Below, in pieces: positions 1-7,545 of a stretch of DNA of 16,062 nucleotides (positions are counted from its first letter, which is position 1; each line of letters begins with the position of its first letter). Position numbers and translations under genes: made by a program. The stretch covers positions 1 to 16,062 of the forward strand of contig JAEWNA010000148.1 of assembly GCA_023392975.1 (NCBI GenBank). The letters run 5' to 3'. This stretch comes from Pseudomonadota bacterium. Its GTDB lineage: Bacteria > Pseudomonadota > Gammaproteobacteria > Xanthomonadales > Xanthomonadaceae. Below the pieces are notes generated by a model, which saw only the letters and a list, made by a program, of their open reading frames with translations, had not been told where the DNA came from and searched no databases.

Positions 1-911
1 GCGCTGAACTGCGCCGCCAGCGCCGCCGCGACCAGCAGCGCCGGCAGCCACGGCGCCACCGGGGCCATCATCCCGATGATCGCGGTTTCGCGATGCGGCA
101 CCGTGCCGGCATCGAAGGCGAGGCCGACCACGCCGATGTAGGCGATGTAGATCGCGGCGGACAGCGCCTGCGCCCAGCGCATCGTGCGCACCCGCAGCGC
201 GGCGGGATACGCGGCGCCGAGATAGCGCGAGGTCTCGAAGCCCTGCACCGTGATCAGCAGGCCGCAGGCCAGCGCGAAGGCATGCCAGCCGGAGGCGGTG
301 TGCGCGATCGTCTCGACCGGCGCGTCGATGTTCGCGACGTGCAGCGCGAGCCCGGCGAGCAGGCCGGCGATGATCGCCAGCTTCAGGCCCACGCTCAAGG
401 CTTCGGCGGTTTCCAGTCCGTGCAGGCCGCGCAGCCAGCCGAGTACGGCGATGAAGACCAGCACGACGCTGGTGACGAGGCGTCCCACCTGCGGCGTGTC
501 CCAGGGCGTGAGGCTGACCGCGAACGCGCCGAACAGGTTGAGGTAGTAGCAGACCGAGACCACGTAGGCGAGGGCCAGCATCCACGATGAGGCGATCTCC
601 AGCCGGCGCGCGGCACCGCGCAGCGCGGCCTCGCCGCCGAGGGTATCGATCGCCGCGATGTTCCAGCGCAGGGCGGCGCCGACCATCCACGCCGCGAGGC
701 ACAGCCCGGCCATCGCCCAGACCGCATGCGGGCCGAACTCGCGCAGCAGGATCGGCGCCAGCACCAGGAAGCCGCTGCCGATGATCGAGGCCAGCGGCGT
801 GACCGTCGCGCGCCAGGCCGGCGCGTCGCGCAGGCGACGGTCGAACAGCACCCGCGCCGCGAGCAGCGCCGTCGCCGTCACGACGGCGTTCGCGATCCAT
901 GCTGGCGTCAT
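1..911 (-). CDS. APC-like integral membrane permease, 3' end outside window
   Basis: The first 303 codons are present; the gene runs off the left edge. The protein is almost wholly hydrophobic, with about eight membrane segments readable in this part. Near residues 39-52 it has the glycine-rich stretch TPLASIIGSGFLVL, resembling the broken first helix of amino acid/polyamine/organocation (APC) transporters, and later VQGFETSRYLGAAYP, resembling their helix 6 region. The ATG at 911 is preceded by GGAACGGAA, an acceptable ribosome site. The stop of the M20 peptidase lies only 55 bases upstream on the same strand with no terminator between, so the two are probably co-transcribed. This makes a transporter of amino acids or other peptidase products plausible. 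The substrate is inferred; the transporter assignment rests on topology and weak motif resemblance. Confidence 0.75.
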   Translation of the reverse strand, partial: MTPAWIANAVVTATALLAARVLFDRRLRDAPAWRATVTPLASIIGSGFLVLAPILLREFGPHAVWAMAGLCLAAWMVGAALRWNIAAIDTLGGEAALRGAARRLEIASSWMLALAYVVSVCYYLNLFGAFAVSLTPWDTPQVGRLVTSVVLVFIAVLGWLRGLHGLETAEALSVGLKLAIIAGLLAGLALHVANIDAPVETIAHTASGWHAFALACGLLITVQGFETSRYLGAAYPAALRVRTMRWAQALSAAIYIAYIGVVGLAFDAGTVPHRETAIIGMMAPVAPWLPALLVAAALAAQFS

Positions 912-966
912 GCCATTCCGTTCCCGTCTTCGCCGCCGGCATGGCGGCCGTCGCGGCGGCCCCGCA

Positions 967-2379
967 TCACGGCGTGGCGATCGCCCGCAGCATCCGCACC
1001 CAGTGGTCGACGTCGTCGGCCAGCGCCTTCACCGGCAGGCGCTCGTCGCGGCCGTGCGCACGCATGTCGTCCGGCACCACGCCCCATGACCCGTCGACCC
1101 CGTACACCGGCAGGCCGTGCACGCGGAACGGCCGCGCGTCGCTGGCGCCGGTGCTCATCTCCGGCAGGATCGGCGCACCGGGGAACATCGCGTGCACGCT
1201 GTCGGTGTAGACCTTGAGCAGGTCCGCGCGCAGCGGCGACGCCAGCGACGCCTGCTCCTTGTCCAGCCGGGTCACTTCGACCTTGTCGCCGGCGATGGCC
1301 TGCAGCTCGTCGCGGATGGCGTCGGGCGAGACGCCCGGCAGGATGCGGCAATTGACCGTCGCCCGCGCCATCTGCGGCAGCGCGTTGGGCGCATGCCCGC
1401 CCGCGAGCATGGTCGCGACGCAGCGCGTGCGCGTGAGCCCGACCTCGCCGATGTCGGCTTCGATCGCGTCGGCCGCGGCGCCGTCCGCAGGATCCTTCAG
1501 CCAAGCGCGCATCGCGTCGCCCAGCGCGCCGGGCTCGCTGCGCTGGCGCACGTCGAAGTAGGCGCGGGTGGTGTCGTTGAGTTTCGGTTCGAAGCGGTAG
1601 TGCGCGAGTCGCGTCAGCGCGTCGGAGAGTTCGTAGATCGCGTTGTCCGGCCGCGGCTTGGAGCTGTGCCCGCCGGGATTGCGGGTGGTGAAGGCGTAGT
1701 CGGCGTAGGTCTTCTCGGCGGTCTGGAAGGTGAAGCCGATCGGTTTGCCGTCCCGGGCGAAACCGCCGCCGCCGCCGTCGGCGTTGAGCCCGTACTCCGC
1801 GTCGGTCAGCGCATGCCAGTCGGTCGCGCCCTTGAGCGCGCCGATGCCGGTGGTTTCCTCGTCGCCGGTGAAGAACACGATCAGGTCGCGCTTCGGCCGG
1901 AAGCCCTCGGCCTTCAGTTTCAGCAGCGCGGTCGTCACCGCGACCACGCCCATCTTGTCGTCGGACGTGCCGCGGCCGTAGAAGTAGCCATCCTGCTCGG
2001 TCAGCACGAAGGGATCCAGCGACCAGTCCTCCGGCTTGGCTTCGACCACGTCCATGTGCGCCATGAGCAGCACCGGCTTCGCCTTCGGCTTGCCGGCCGC
2101 CGGCCAGCGCACGATCAGCGCAGCCGTATGGTTCTCCGGCGTGGCGTCGTAGGGCATCACGTGGATGTCGGCGTCGGCCCAGCCCGCGGCGCGGTACTGG
2201 TCTGCGAAATACTGCGCCAGCTCCGGCACCTTGCCGCGCCCGGCGACCGTCGGCACGCCGATGGCATGCGCGTACAGCGCACGCGCCTTGCCGTGCCAGG
2301 GATCGTCCGCGGCCTGCGTGGAGAGGGAGGCGATGGACAGGGCGGCGGCGAGCAGGGCGGTGATCGGTGCGGTGCGCAT
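967..2379 (-). CDS. Secreted M20/M28-clan zinc metallopeptidase (M20 family dipeptidase/carboxypeptidase-like)
   Basis: A 470-residue exported zinc peptidase expected to hydrolyse peptides or N-acyl amino acids in the periplasm. Residues 1-23 form a Sec signal peptide ending in TQA. The M20 metal site is complete by family rule: AHMDVV (H108, D110), GRGTSDDKMG (bridging D140), TGDEE (general base E174, ligand E175), NADGG (D201) and the C-terminal AHGRDER (H442). A dimerisation or lid domain sits around residues 225-345, including the conserved PGGHSS. The typical GASDAR motif precedes the last histidine. The ATG at 2379 is the first start that gives a signal peptide, and CGAGGTCGCC just upstream supplies a ribosome site. 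It leads a probable two-gene unit with the permease downstream. Substrate specificity cannot be read from the sequence. Confidence 0.93.
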   Translation of the reverse strand: MRTAPITALLAAALSIASLSTQAADDPWHGKARALYAHAIGVPTVAGRGKVPELAQYFADQYRAAGWADADIHVMPYDATPENHTAALIVRWPAAGKPKAKPVLLMAHMDVVEAKPEDWSLDPFVLTEQDGYFYGRGTSDDKMGVVAVTTALLKLKAEGFRPKRDLIVFFTGDEETTGIGALKGATDWHALTDAEYGLNADGGGGGFARDGKPIGFTFQTAEKTYADYAFTTRNPGGHSSKPRPDNAIYELSDALTRLAHYRFEPKLNDTTRAYFDVRQRSEPGALGDAMRAWLKDPADGAAADAIEADIGEVGLTRTRCVATMLAGGHAPNALPQMARATVNCRILPGVSPDAIRDELQAIAGDKVEVTRLDKEQASLASPLRADLLKVYTDSVHAMFPGAPILPEMSTGASDARPFRVHGLPVYGVDGSWGVVPDDMRAHGRDERLPVKALADDVDHWVRMLRAIATP

Positions 2380-2469
2380 GGCGACCTCGGGCGGGCGGGA
2401 TCGTCGCATCCTACGCGCAACCGCATCGCGGATGCGGACTGCGCGGTCGGTGTCTGCGATCATGTCCGC
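2380..2469. promoter_or_regulatory. Divergent promoter region between the M20 peptidase and dbpA
   Basis: Ninety bases separate the two divergent start codons. On the minus strand GTAGGAT (TAGGAT at 2413-2408) is a candidate -10 for the peptidase, giving a leader of about 30 bases; no good -35 is seen. In the middle is a perfect inverted repeat, CCGCATC-GCG-GATGCGG (2421-2437), which could be an operator or a hairpin. No clear plus-strand promoter or Shine-Dalgarno sequence is visible for dbpA, whose leader must be short. The function of the repeat is inference. Confidence 0.4.
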
Positions 2470-3852
2470 ATGACCACGCCTGCCGCTTTCGCCGCCCTGC
2501 CGCTTTCGCCCGCCCTGTCGCAGGGCCTCGACGCGCTGGGCTACGCCACGATGACGCCGGTGCAGGCGCAGGCCCTGCCACCGATCCTCGACGGCCGCGA
2601 CGTCATCGCGCAGGCGCCCACCGGCAGCGGCAAGACCGCCGCGTTCGGCCTCGGCCTGCTGCACCGGCTCGATCCCGCCGACGGCCGCACCCAGGCGCTG
2701 GTGCTGTGCCCCACGCGCGAGCTCGCCGACCAGGTCGGCAAGCAGCTGCGCAAACTCGCCACCGGCATCCCCAACCTCAAGATCTCGATCCTCTGTGGCG
2801 GCCTGCCGCTGGCCCCGCAGCTCGCCTCGCTCGCGCACGCGCCGCACGTGGTGGTTGGCACGCCCGGGCGCGTGCTCGAACTCGTCCAGAAGGACGCGCT
2901 GTCGCTGCGTAGCGTGCGCACGCTGGTGCTGGACGAGGCCGACCGCATGCTCGACATGGGCTTCGAAGAGGCGATCCGCGACCTCGTGAAGCGCACGCCG
3001 AAGGACCGCCAGGGCCTGCTGTTCTCGGCGACCTTCCCCGACGCCATCCGCACGCTCGCCAACGCGATGCTGCGCGACGCGGTCGAGGTCAGCGTCGGCG
3101 ACGATGTCCAGCCGGCGACGATCGAGCAACTGTTCTTCGAGGTCGAACCGGCGCGCAAGATGCCGCTGCTCGCCGCGCTGCTGCTGCGCTACAAGCCCGC
3201 GTCGTGCGTGGTGTTCTGCAACATGCGCAAGGACACCGAGGAAGTAGTCGGCTCGCTGTCGCACTACGGGTTCACCGCGCTGGCGCTGCACGGCGACATG
3301 GAGCAGCGCGATCGCGAGGAAGTGCTGGTGCGCTTCGCCAACCGCAGCTGCAGCGTGCTGGTCGCCAGCGACGTGGCCGCGCGCGGACTGGATGTCGAGG
3401 ATCTGGGCGCGGTCGTGAATTTCGACCTGCCCAGCGATGCCGACACCTACCTGCATCGCATCGGCCGCACCGGCCGCGCCGGTCGCGATGGCCTCGCGCT
3501 CAGCCTGTGCGTACCGACCGACCTGCCGCGCGAGAAGGCGATCAGCGAGCGCATGGGCAAGTCGCTGCGCTACGAGCGCATGGAACCGCTCGCGGGCCGG
3601 CCGCCGCACGTGCCCGCCGCGCCGATGGTGACGCTGCGCATCGACGCCGGCCGCACCGACAAGCTGCGGCCCGGCGACATCGTCGGCGCATTGACCGGCG
3701 ACGCCGGCCTCAAGGCCGATGCCGTCGGCAAGATCGACGTGTTTCCGACCCGGTCGTACGTCGCGATCGCCCGTGCGCAGGCCGAGACGGCGCTGGCACG
3801 GCTGCGCAGCGGCAAGATCAAGGGCCGGAAATTCCGGGTGAACCGGCTCTGA
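2470..3852 (+). CDS. dbpA: ATP-dependent RNA helicase DbpA (23S rRNA-directed DEAD-box protein)
   Basis: A 460-residue DEAD-box helicase, close to the 457 of E. coli DbpA, which unwinds RNA during large-subunit ribosome assembly and is targeted to hairpin 92 of 23S rRNA. Motifs in order: Q motif TPVQAQALP (about 29-37), Walker A APTGSGKT (49-56), PTREL (81-85), TPGR (131-134), DEAD (155-158), SAT (186-188), then VASDVAARGLD and HRIGRTGR in the second RecA domain. The last ~75 residues, with the basic end KGRKFRVNRL, match the C-terminal RNA-binding domain that separates DbpA from RhlE, SrmB and CsdA. The ATG at 2470 is the only start near the expected N-terminus. No obvious ribosome site precedes it. 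The gene is convergent with the metalloprotease gene, 42 bases away. Confidence 0.95.
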   Translation: MTTPAAFAALPLSPALSQGLDALGYATMTPVQAQALPPILDGRDVIAQAPTGSGKTAAFGLGLLHRLDPADGRTQALVLCPTRELADQVGKQLRKLATGIPNLKISILCGGLPLAPQLASLAHAPHVVVGTPGRVLELVQKDALSLRSVRTLVLDEADRMLDMGFEEAIRDLVKRTPKDRQGLLFSATFPDAIRTLANAMLRDAVEVSVGDDVQPATIEQLFFEVEPARKMPLLAALLLRYKPASCVVFCNMRKDTEEVVGSLSHYGFTALALHGDMEQRDREEVLVRFANRSCSVLVASDVAARGLDVEDLGAVVNFDLPSDADTYLHRIGRTGRAGRDGLALSLCVPTDLPREKAISERMGKSLRYERMEPLAGRPPHVPAAPMVTLRIDAGRTDKLRPGDIVGALTGDAGLKADAVGKIDVFPTRSYVAIARAQAETALARLRSGKIKGRKFRVNRL

Positions 3853-3868
3853 GGTTCGACCGGAGGCG

Positions 3869-3880
3869 CAGGCGCGCCTG
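3869..3880. repeat. 12-base palindrome between convergent genes
   Basis: CAGGCGCGCCTG lies in the 42-base gap between the stop codons of dbpA and the metalloprotease gene. It is perfectly self-complementary and could form a short stem in either transcript. There is no T-run on either side, so it is not a standard intrinsic terminator. A role in ending the two converging transcripts is only a guess. Confidence 0.35.
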
Positions 3881-3894
3881 GAGGCGCGTCGCGC

Positions 3895-5631
3895 TCATGG
3901 CGCAGGTTCGGGATCGGGCTCCGGTTCTGGCTCGGAGTCGGGTTCCGGCGTACCGGCATCGCCCGCACGGGCGAAATCCATGTCGATGCTGAAGCGGGCG
4001 AAGGCGCGCAGCATCGTGTCGCGCATCTCCGGCGGGATGTCGGGCGACTGCAGCATCGCGGCCGGGTCGCCGGCCTGGGTCAGGTGCAGGCCGCCGCCGT
4101 CGCAGTGGTAGGCGTGTCCGATCGACTGCGCGCCCGCCTGCCGCGTTTCGACCGTCACGTGGCCCGGCGTGTGCAGCTCGTTGTGCAGCGTGATCCGGTT
4201 GTCGTGGCCGGTGAGCGTCGTCAGCAGCCGTCCGCCCACCGTTCGCCAGGTGAAATGCGTGCCGCCATTCTTCGTCTGCCGCAGCCAGACGCCGTCGTGG
4301 GGGTCGGTTTGGGTGACCACGCCCAGGTAGGTCAGCGAGCCGGTGTGGTCCGGATTCAGCGCGAGCACGCGGGTGCCGGAGACGTAGCGTGGCGGCCCGG
4401 CATTGCCCGTGGCGCTCTGCTCGAAATAGCGGCGCAGCGAATCTTCCGTTTCCTCCCATCGGCCGGCGGGACAGGCGCAGAGACTGGTCGTCGCTGGCTG
4501 CGCGGTGATGACGATGTCGCCGAGCTGGCGGGTGCGCGTCGTCGTCCACAGCGCGCGGTAGCGCGCCGGGCCATCGCACGTCGACACCGTGGTCAGCGGC
4601 GGTCCCCACGCGCCGGCCTCGGCCTTGCGCCACAGGTGACGCGCGTCGTCCGGCAGCGGCGCGTGGACCAGCGTGTAGACCTTGCCGCGATCGAACGCGA
4701 ACACCGCGTTGCCGATCGTGTACGGCGTCGACGGCGGCATGCGCAGATGGTCGTCGCCGTGGATCGTGATCGTGCCGCCCAGCGCGGGCGTCGACGGCAT
4801 CGTGCGGCCGTCGGGCATGTGGATGCGGCGATCGAAGTACGCCAGCGCGAAATCGCCCCACTGCGCCGCGTCGATCGATTCGATGCCGCGCGCCGACGCG
4901 ACGAAACCGCGCACCGCCTGCGGGCCTTCGGTACCGCCCAGCCACAGGTACCACGGCACGGCTTCGTAGCTCATCGCGTCCAGGCCCATGCCCGCGATCT
5001 CGGCGTCGAAATTCGGGATGTAGCCGGCGCCCATGCCGGATTTCGCGAGGTAGGCGAAGTATTCCGCGCTGGCTTCGGTCAGCCAGCCTTCGTCGGGCAT
5101 CCGCGGCCAGGTGATGTACTGGATGCAGTGGAAGATCTCGTGCGACAGCACGAACACCAAGTCGTCGCCGCCGGCGCGGCGATTGAGCTTGTAGTAGCTC
5201 ACCGGGCATTCGGGCACGCCGACGGAATGCGCCGCGGCGGTGTAGGCGCCCTTGTCGAAGCCAGCGTCGGGACCGTCTTCCTGCGGCGATACGTAGCTCG
5301 TGAACATGATCGTCACGTTGCCCAGCCTCATGTCGCCGCCCATCGCGTCCATCGCCGCGCCGACCGCATCGGCGAGTTCACGGATGCGCCCGGCGAGGGC
5401 GGGGTTGCCGGTGATCGGCATGCCGCGCGGATGCACCGCGCGCAGCTTCGCGGTGCCGCCGCGCCAGTGGATGTCGACCGTCGCGATCGTGTCGCAGTCC
5501 TGCGGCGACAGGCGATCGTCGAAATAGCCCATGTAGTGCGCGTCCGTGCATTGCCCGAAATCGTCGGCCCGCGCGTGGCAGGCGAACAGGCAGGCGCACA
5601 GGCCCACCACCCACAATGCTGCGCGGATCAT
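3895..5631 (-). CDS. Secreted HExxH zinc metalloprotease-like protein with acidic proline-rich tail
   Basis: A 578-residue exported protein. Residues 1-22 (MIRAALWVVGLCACLFACHA) are a signal peptide. The probable active site is SHEIFHCIQYI (H164, E165, H168) followed by GWLTEASAEYF, where E186 (or E190) would be the third zinc ligand, as in gluzincin-type HExxH...E peptidases. The long C-terminal part (about 240-550) has repeated beta-rich stretches and no family I recognise. The last ~20 residues are a low-complexity Glu/Asp-Pro tail (EPDSEPEPEPDPEPAP). The ATG at 5631 is chosen over 5682 because it starts the signal peptide; the ribosome site is weak (GGGG). A TAGAAT box lies about 30 bases upstream. 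The protease role is inferred from the motif, and the target is unknown. Confidence 0.85.
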   Translation of the reverse strand: MIRAALWVVGLCACLFACHARADDFGQCTDAHYMGYFDDRLSPQDCDTIATVDIHWRGGTAKLRAVHPRGMPITGNPALAGRIRELADAVGAAMDAMGGDMRLGNVTIMFTSYVSPQEDGPDAGFDKGAYTAAAHSVGVPECPVSYYKLNRRAGGDDLVFVLSHEIFHCIQYITWPRMPDEGWLTEASAEYFAYLAKSGMGAGYIPNFDAEIAGMGLDAMSYEAVPWYLWLGGTEGPQAVRGFVASARGIESIDAAQWGDFALAYFDRRIHMPDGRTMPSTPALGGTITIHGDDHLRMPPSTPYTIGNAVFAFDRGKVYTLVHAPLPDDARHLWRKAEAGAWGPPLTTVSTCDGPARYRALWTTTRTRQLGDIVITAQPATTSLCACPAGRWEETEDSLRRYFEQSATGNAGPPRYVSGTRVLALNPDHTGSLTYLGVVTQTDPHDGVWLRQTKNGGTHFTWRTVGGRLLTTLTGHDNRITLHNELHTPGHVTVETRQAGAQSIGHAYHCDGGGLHLTQAGDPAAMLQSPDIPPEMRDTMLRAFARFSIDMDFARAGDAGTPEPDSEPEPEPDPEPAP

Positions 5632-5659
5632 CGCGATGCCCCGGCGTGTCGGTGGGCGG

Positions 5660-5665
5660 ATTCTA
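5660..5665 (-). promoter_or_regulatory. Candidate -10 box of the metalloprotease gene
   Basis: On the minus strand GGGGCTAGAATCC places TAGAAT about 28 bases before the start codon, giving a leader near 22 bases. No recognisable -35 is seen in the very GC-rich sequence upstream. The same GCTAGAAT word occurs before aceE and, in variant form, before the HNH gene. Confidence 0.5.
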
Positions 5666-5760
5666 GCCCCGGCCGTGGCCATGTGCGCGCGCCGATGCCG
5701 CCTCTGCGGAAGGACGGGGCGCGATCCGGCGTCGCGACCCGTCCGTCGCCGCCGGACGCC

Positions 5761-6318
5761 TCAGCCGCCGCTCGCGATCCCACCAGGCAGGGCGGTGATG
5801 CAGGGCGGCAGGCCGGCCGCGTGCGGATGCTGTTCGATCACCAGCGATTGGTCGTCCACCAGCCCGCTGCCGACCGCGCCCGGGCCTTCGACATGGCCGC
5901 GCACGCGGACGGTGTAGTCGCCGGCCTCGTCGACCACGCACGCCGCCGTCGTGCCGACGCTGGCCGCGCGCAGGTTGCTCTCGCTCGTGGCGCCGTCGTT
6001 GGAGCACAGGGCGCTCAGATCGTCGTGGGTCGGCGGCAATTGCTTCGCCGTGATCGCGAGGATGCCCTTGTTGACGACGATGTCGTATTCGACGTGGCCG
6101 CGACGGACCTGGCATTCGGCGAAATAGTGGACGACCAGCGTGCGGGGTCCGGGTGCGTTGATCGTCTTCGCGATGAACTCGACGTCCGGCAGGCCCACCG
6201 GCACGGAGACGGCACCGGTGTTGGTGCCGGCCGCGACCGACTGGGCGGCCGACGTCGGCGACAGCGCGAGCCCGAGCAGCAGCGCTGCGCCGGCGGGGAA
6301 GGTAATCAGGGTGTTCAT
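5761..6318 (-). CDS. Small secreted protein of unknown function, four cysteines
   Basis: A 185-residue protein with a clear signal peptide (MNTLITFPAGAALLLGLALS, cleavage likely around residue 25). The mature part is beta-rich and carries four cysteines (69, 105, 127, 173), which suggests two disulphide bonds in the periplasm or outside the cell. I recognise no family or catalytic motif. The start at 6318 is supported by AGGAGAC eight to nine bases upstream and by the signal peptide; longer readings into the upstream region look non-coding. The metalloprotease gene lies 129 bases downstream on the same strand but has its own -10 candidate, so co-transcription is uncertain. Confidence 0.82.
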   Translation of the reverse strand: MNTLITFPAGAALLLGLALSPTSAAQSVAAGTNTGAVSVPVGLPDVEFIAKTINAPGPRTLVVHYFAECQVRRGHVEYDIVVNKGILAITAKQLPPTHDDLSALCSNDGATSESNLRAASVGTTAACVVDEAGDYTVRVRGHVEGPGAVGSGLVDDQSLVIEQHPHAAGLPPCITALPGGIASGG

Positions 6319-6667
6319 GGGCGTCTCCTGGGAAGTCGAATGACCGGGTCCGCCGCCGCCCGCCATGGGCGACGACCGAGACCGCGCCCTCGTCGGGCGG
6401 GCCTCGATGCAGACGTCGCGGAAAGCCGCCGAACCCCGCCACCGATGCGAGCGCACTCGCCATCGGGCATCGCGGGTCGGGAGGGGGCGCCATCGGCCGG
6501 GACACGCGCGGGTGGCGTCGGGAGGTCGCGACCGAGGCCGAAAAATCCCGTGCGAACGCGATCGAACCGGCGGGCGCCGCGGTCGGCATCGCCGGCGGCC
6601 CCGTCCCGACGGGCGTACCCCGATGAATGGCCGGAAGGCGCCCGATTTGCTTTGCGGCGCCGTTGGC

Positions 6668-6694
6668 CCCATAGTAGCCCCCGCTGAATGTCAA
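6668..6694 (-). promoter_or_regulatory. Candidate promoter for the 185-residue secreted protein
   Basis: On the minus strand a perfect TTGACA (6694-6689) is followed after 15 bases by TATGGG (6673-6668). The spacing is short and the -10 is poor, but a consensus -35 is rare in this GC-rich window. If used, it would give a leader of about 340 bases before the start at 6318, which is unusual. Confidence 0.3.
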
Positions 6695-6702
6695 GGGTCA
6701 CC

Positions 6703-6750
6703 TTGGATCGTGGCCTGCCGCTGTAGAACAAGCTTCACCGCGCCTACACT
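6703..6750 (+). promoter_or_regulatory. Promoter region of the cold-shock gene
   Basis: Two -10 candidates face the cold-shock gene. TAGAAC (6724-6729) has TTGGAT (6703-6708) 15 bases before it, and TACACT (6745-6750) lies a little further on. They predict leaders of about 93 and 72 bases. Long structured leaders are usual for cspA-type genes. I cannot decide between the two from sequence alone. Confidence 0.4.
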
Positions 6751-6828
6751 GTTTCGCTCGTTTCCTCCTTGCAGCCAGCCCCTGCCGCCCAGCGGCATCC
6801 ACACTCCCTGACTCTAAGGAAATCAAAC

Positions 6829-7038
6829 ATGTCCCAGAAACAGACCGGCACCGTGAAGTGGTTCAACGACGCCAAGGGCTTCGGCTTCATCACCCCGGAA
6901 AGCGGCGCCGACCTCTTCGTGCACTTCCGCTCGATCCAGGGCTCGGGCTTCAAGTCCCTCCAGGAAGGCCAGCGCGTGTCGTTCGTCGCCACGCAGGGCC
7001 AGAAGGGCATGCAGGCCGACCAGGTCGAAGTGATCTGA
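6829..7038 (+). CDS. cspA: Cold-shock domain protein (CspA family)
   Basis: A 69-residue single cold-shock domain, the normal length for the family. It binds single-stranded RNA and DNA and acts as an RNA chaperone in the cytoplasm. RNP1 is KGFGFI (16-21) and RNP2 is LFVHF (29-33); the N-terminal [14 protein letters not shown] and the final DQVEVI are typical. The start is fixed by TAAGGA (6815-6820), eight bases upstream of the ATG. It stands alone between its own promoter region and terminator. The paralogue (cspA, cspC, cspD and so on) cannot be decided, so the symbol denotes the family. Cold induction is plausible from the long leader but not shown. Confidence 0.96.
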   Translation: MSQKQTGTVKWFNDAKGFGFITPESGADLFVHFRSIQGSGFKSLQEGQRVSFVATQGQKGMQADQVEVI

Positions 7039-7061
7039 TCCCGCTGCACCCCGCGTCACGC

Positions 7062-7096
7062 AGAAGCCCGGCCAATGGCCGGGCTTCTTGCTTTTG
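7062..7096 (+). terminator. Intrinsic terminator of the cold-shock gene
   Basis: AGAAGCCCGGCC and GGCCGGGCTTCT form a perfect 12-base-pair stem around the loop AAT, starting 23 bases after the stop codon. It is followed by TGCTTTT. The strong GC stem and T-rich end make this a convincing rho-independent terminator. Confidence 0.93.
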
Positions 7097-7171
7097 TGGC
7101 TCATGGAAACAGGCGACCCGCGCCTTGCCACGAGACAACGGCGGATTCCAGGCTGCACCCTGTGATTCGGC

Positions 7172-7177
7172 TAAGAT
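7172..7177 (+). promoter_or_regulatory. Candidate -10 box of the small membrane-protein gene
   Basis: GGCTAAGATTC contains TAAGAT 23 bases before the ATG at 7201, giving a leader of about 17 bases. No convincing -35 is seen. The GGCTA context resembles the other -10 candidates in the window. Confidence 0.4.
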
Positions 7178-7200
7178 TCGTGCGGACACAGGGAGGTCGC

Positions 7201-7545
7201 ATGACGGAACTCGTCGACATCGGCGGCATCGGTTTCATCATTCCGGTCGTGCTCGGCCTCGTGGTGCTACACCTCGCGCGTGGACTGTTCGGCATGCATG
7301 GGCGCCGGCATCAGAGCCGAAAGGAGTTCCTCGAACTGTGGGACGAAACTCGTGCCCACGATGATCTTTGGCTGGAAACCATCGTTCGCCATCTGATCGG
7401 GACCTATCTCCCTGCGCATGTCATCCGATTGGCGCTCACTTGTCCGGACAAGGTCCAATCGCTGTTCGATCTCTCGGAGCTTTGGCCGCTGCTGCGCTAC
7501 GACCGTGAAGCGCACCGTGACTTGGTTACATCCGCGTCATCGTGA
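7201..7545 (+). CDS. Small membrane protein of unknown function
   Basis: A 114-residue protein with one membrane segment near the N-terminus (about residues 8-28, GGIGFIIPVVLGLVVLHLA) and a charged soluble part behind it. The start is well supported: GGGAGG lies just before the ATG. I recognise no family. The frame ends at TGA 7543-7545, while a neighbouring frame carrying two strong membrane segments takes over at about the same point. The two may therefore be halves of a single protein of about 215 residues, interrupted or joined by a +1 frameshift. The base composition is less GC-rich than in the flanking genes, which hints at acquired DNA. Confidence 0.7.
   Translation: MTELVDIGGIGFIIPVVLGLVVLHLARGLFGMHGRRHQSRKEFLELWDETRAHDDLWLETIVRHLIGTYLPAHVIRLALTCPDKVQSLFDLSELWPLLRYDREAHRDLVTSASS

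Larger units (their letters stand above)
6319..6828. other. Gene-free stretch of about 510 bases
   Basis: Open frames here on both strands are Arg/Pro/Ala/Ser-rich shadows without a ribosome site or a recognisable product, so I call none of them. The right third holds two promoter candidates, one facing each way (described separately), and the leader of the cold-shock gene. Between about 6340 and 6650 I see nothing specific beyond high GC content; no tandem repeat or strong hairpin stood out. Confidence 0.6.

Noticed and set aside
1117..2469. Long plus-strand extension of dbpA upstream of 2470
   Set aside because: It is antisense to the M20 peptidase with shadow composition. DbpA has its normal length and N-terminus from 2470.
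967..3609. 880-residue minus-strand frame extending the M20 peptidase across dbpA
   Set aside because: Only the last 470 residues are the peptidase. The part antisense to dbpA is Arg/His/Ala-rich shadow, and the signal peptide and ribosome site fix the start at 2379.
4084..6687. 867-residue plus-strand open frame
   Set aside because: It runs opposite the metalloprotease and secreted-protein genes, is Arg/Ala/His-rich and shows no domain. It is open because of the high GC content.
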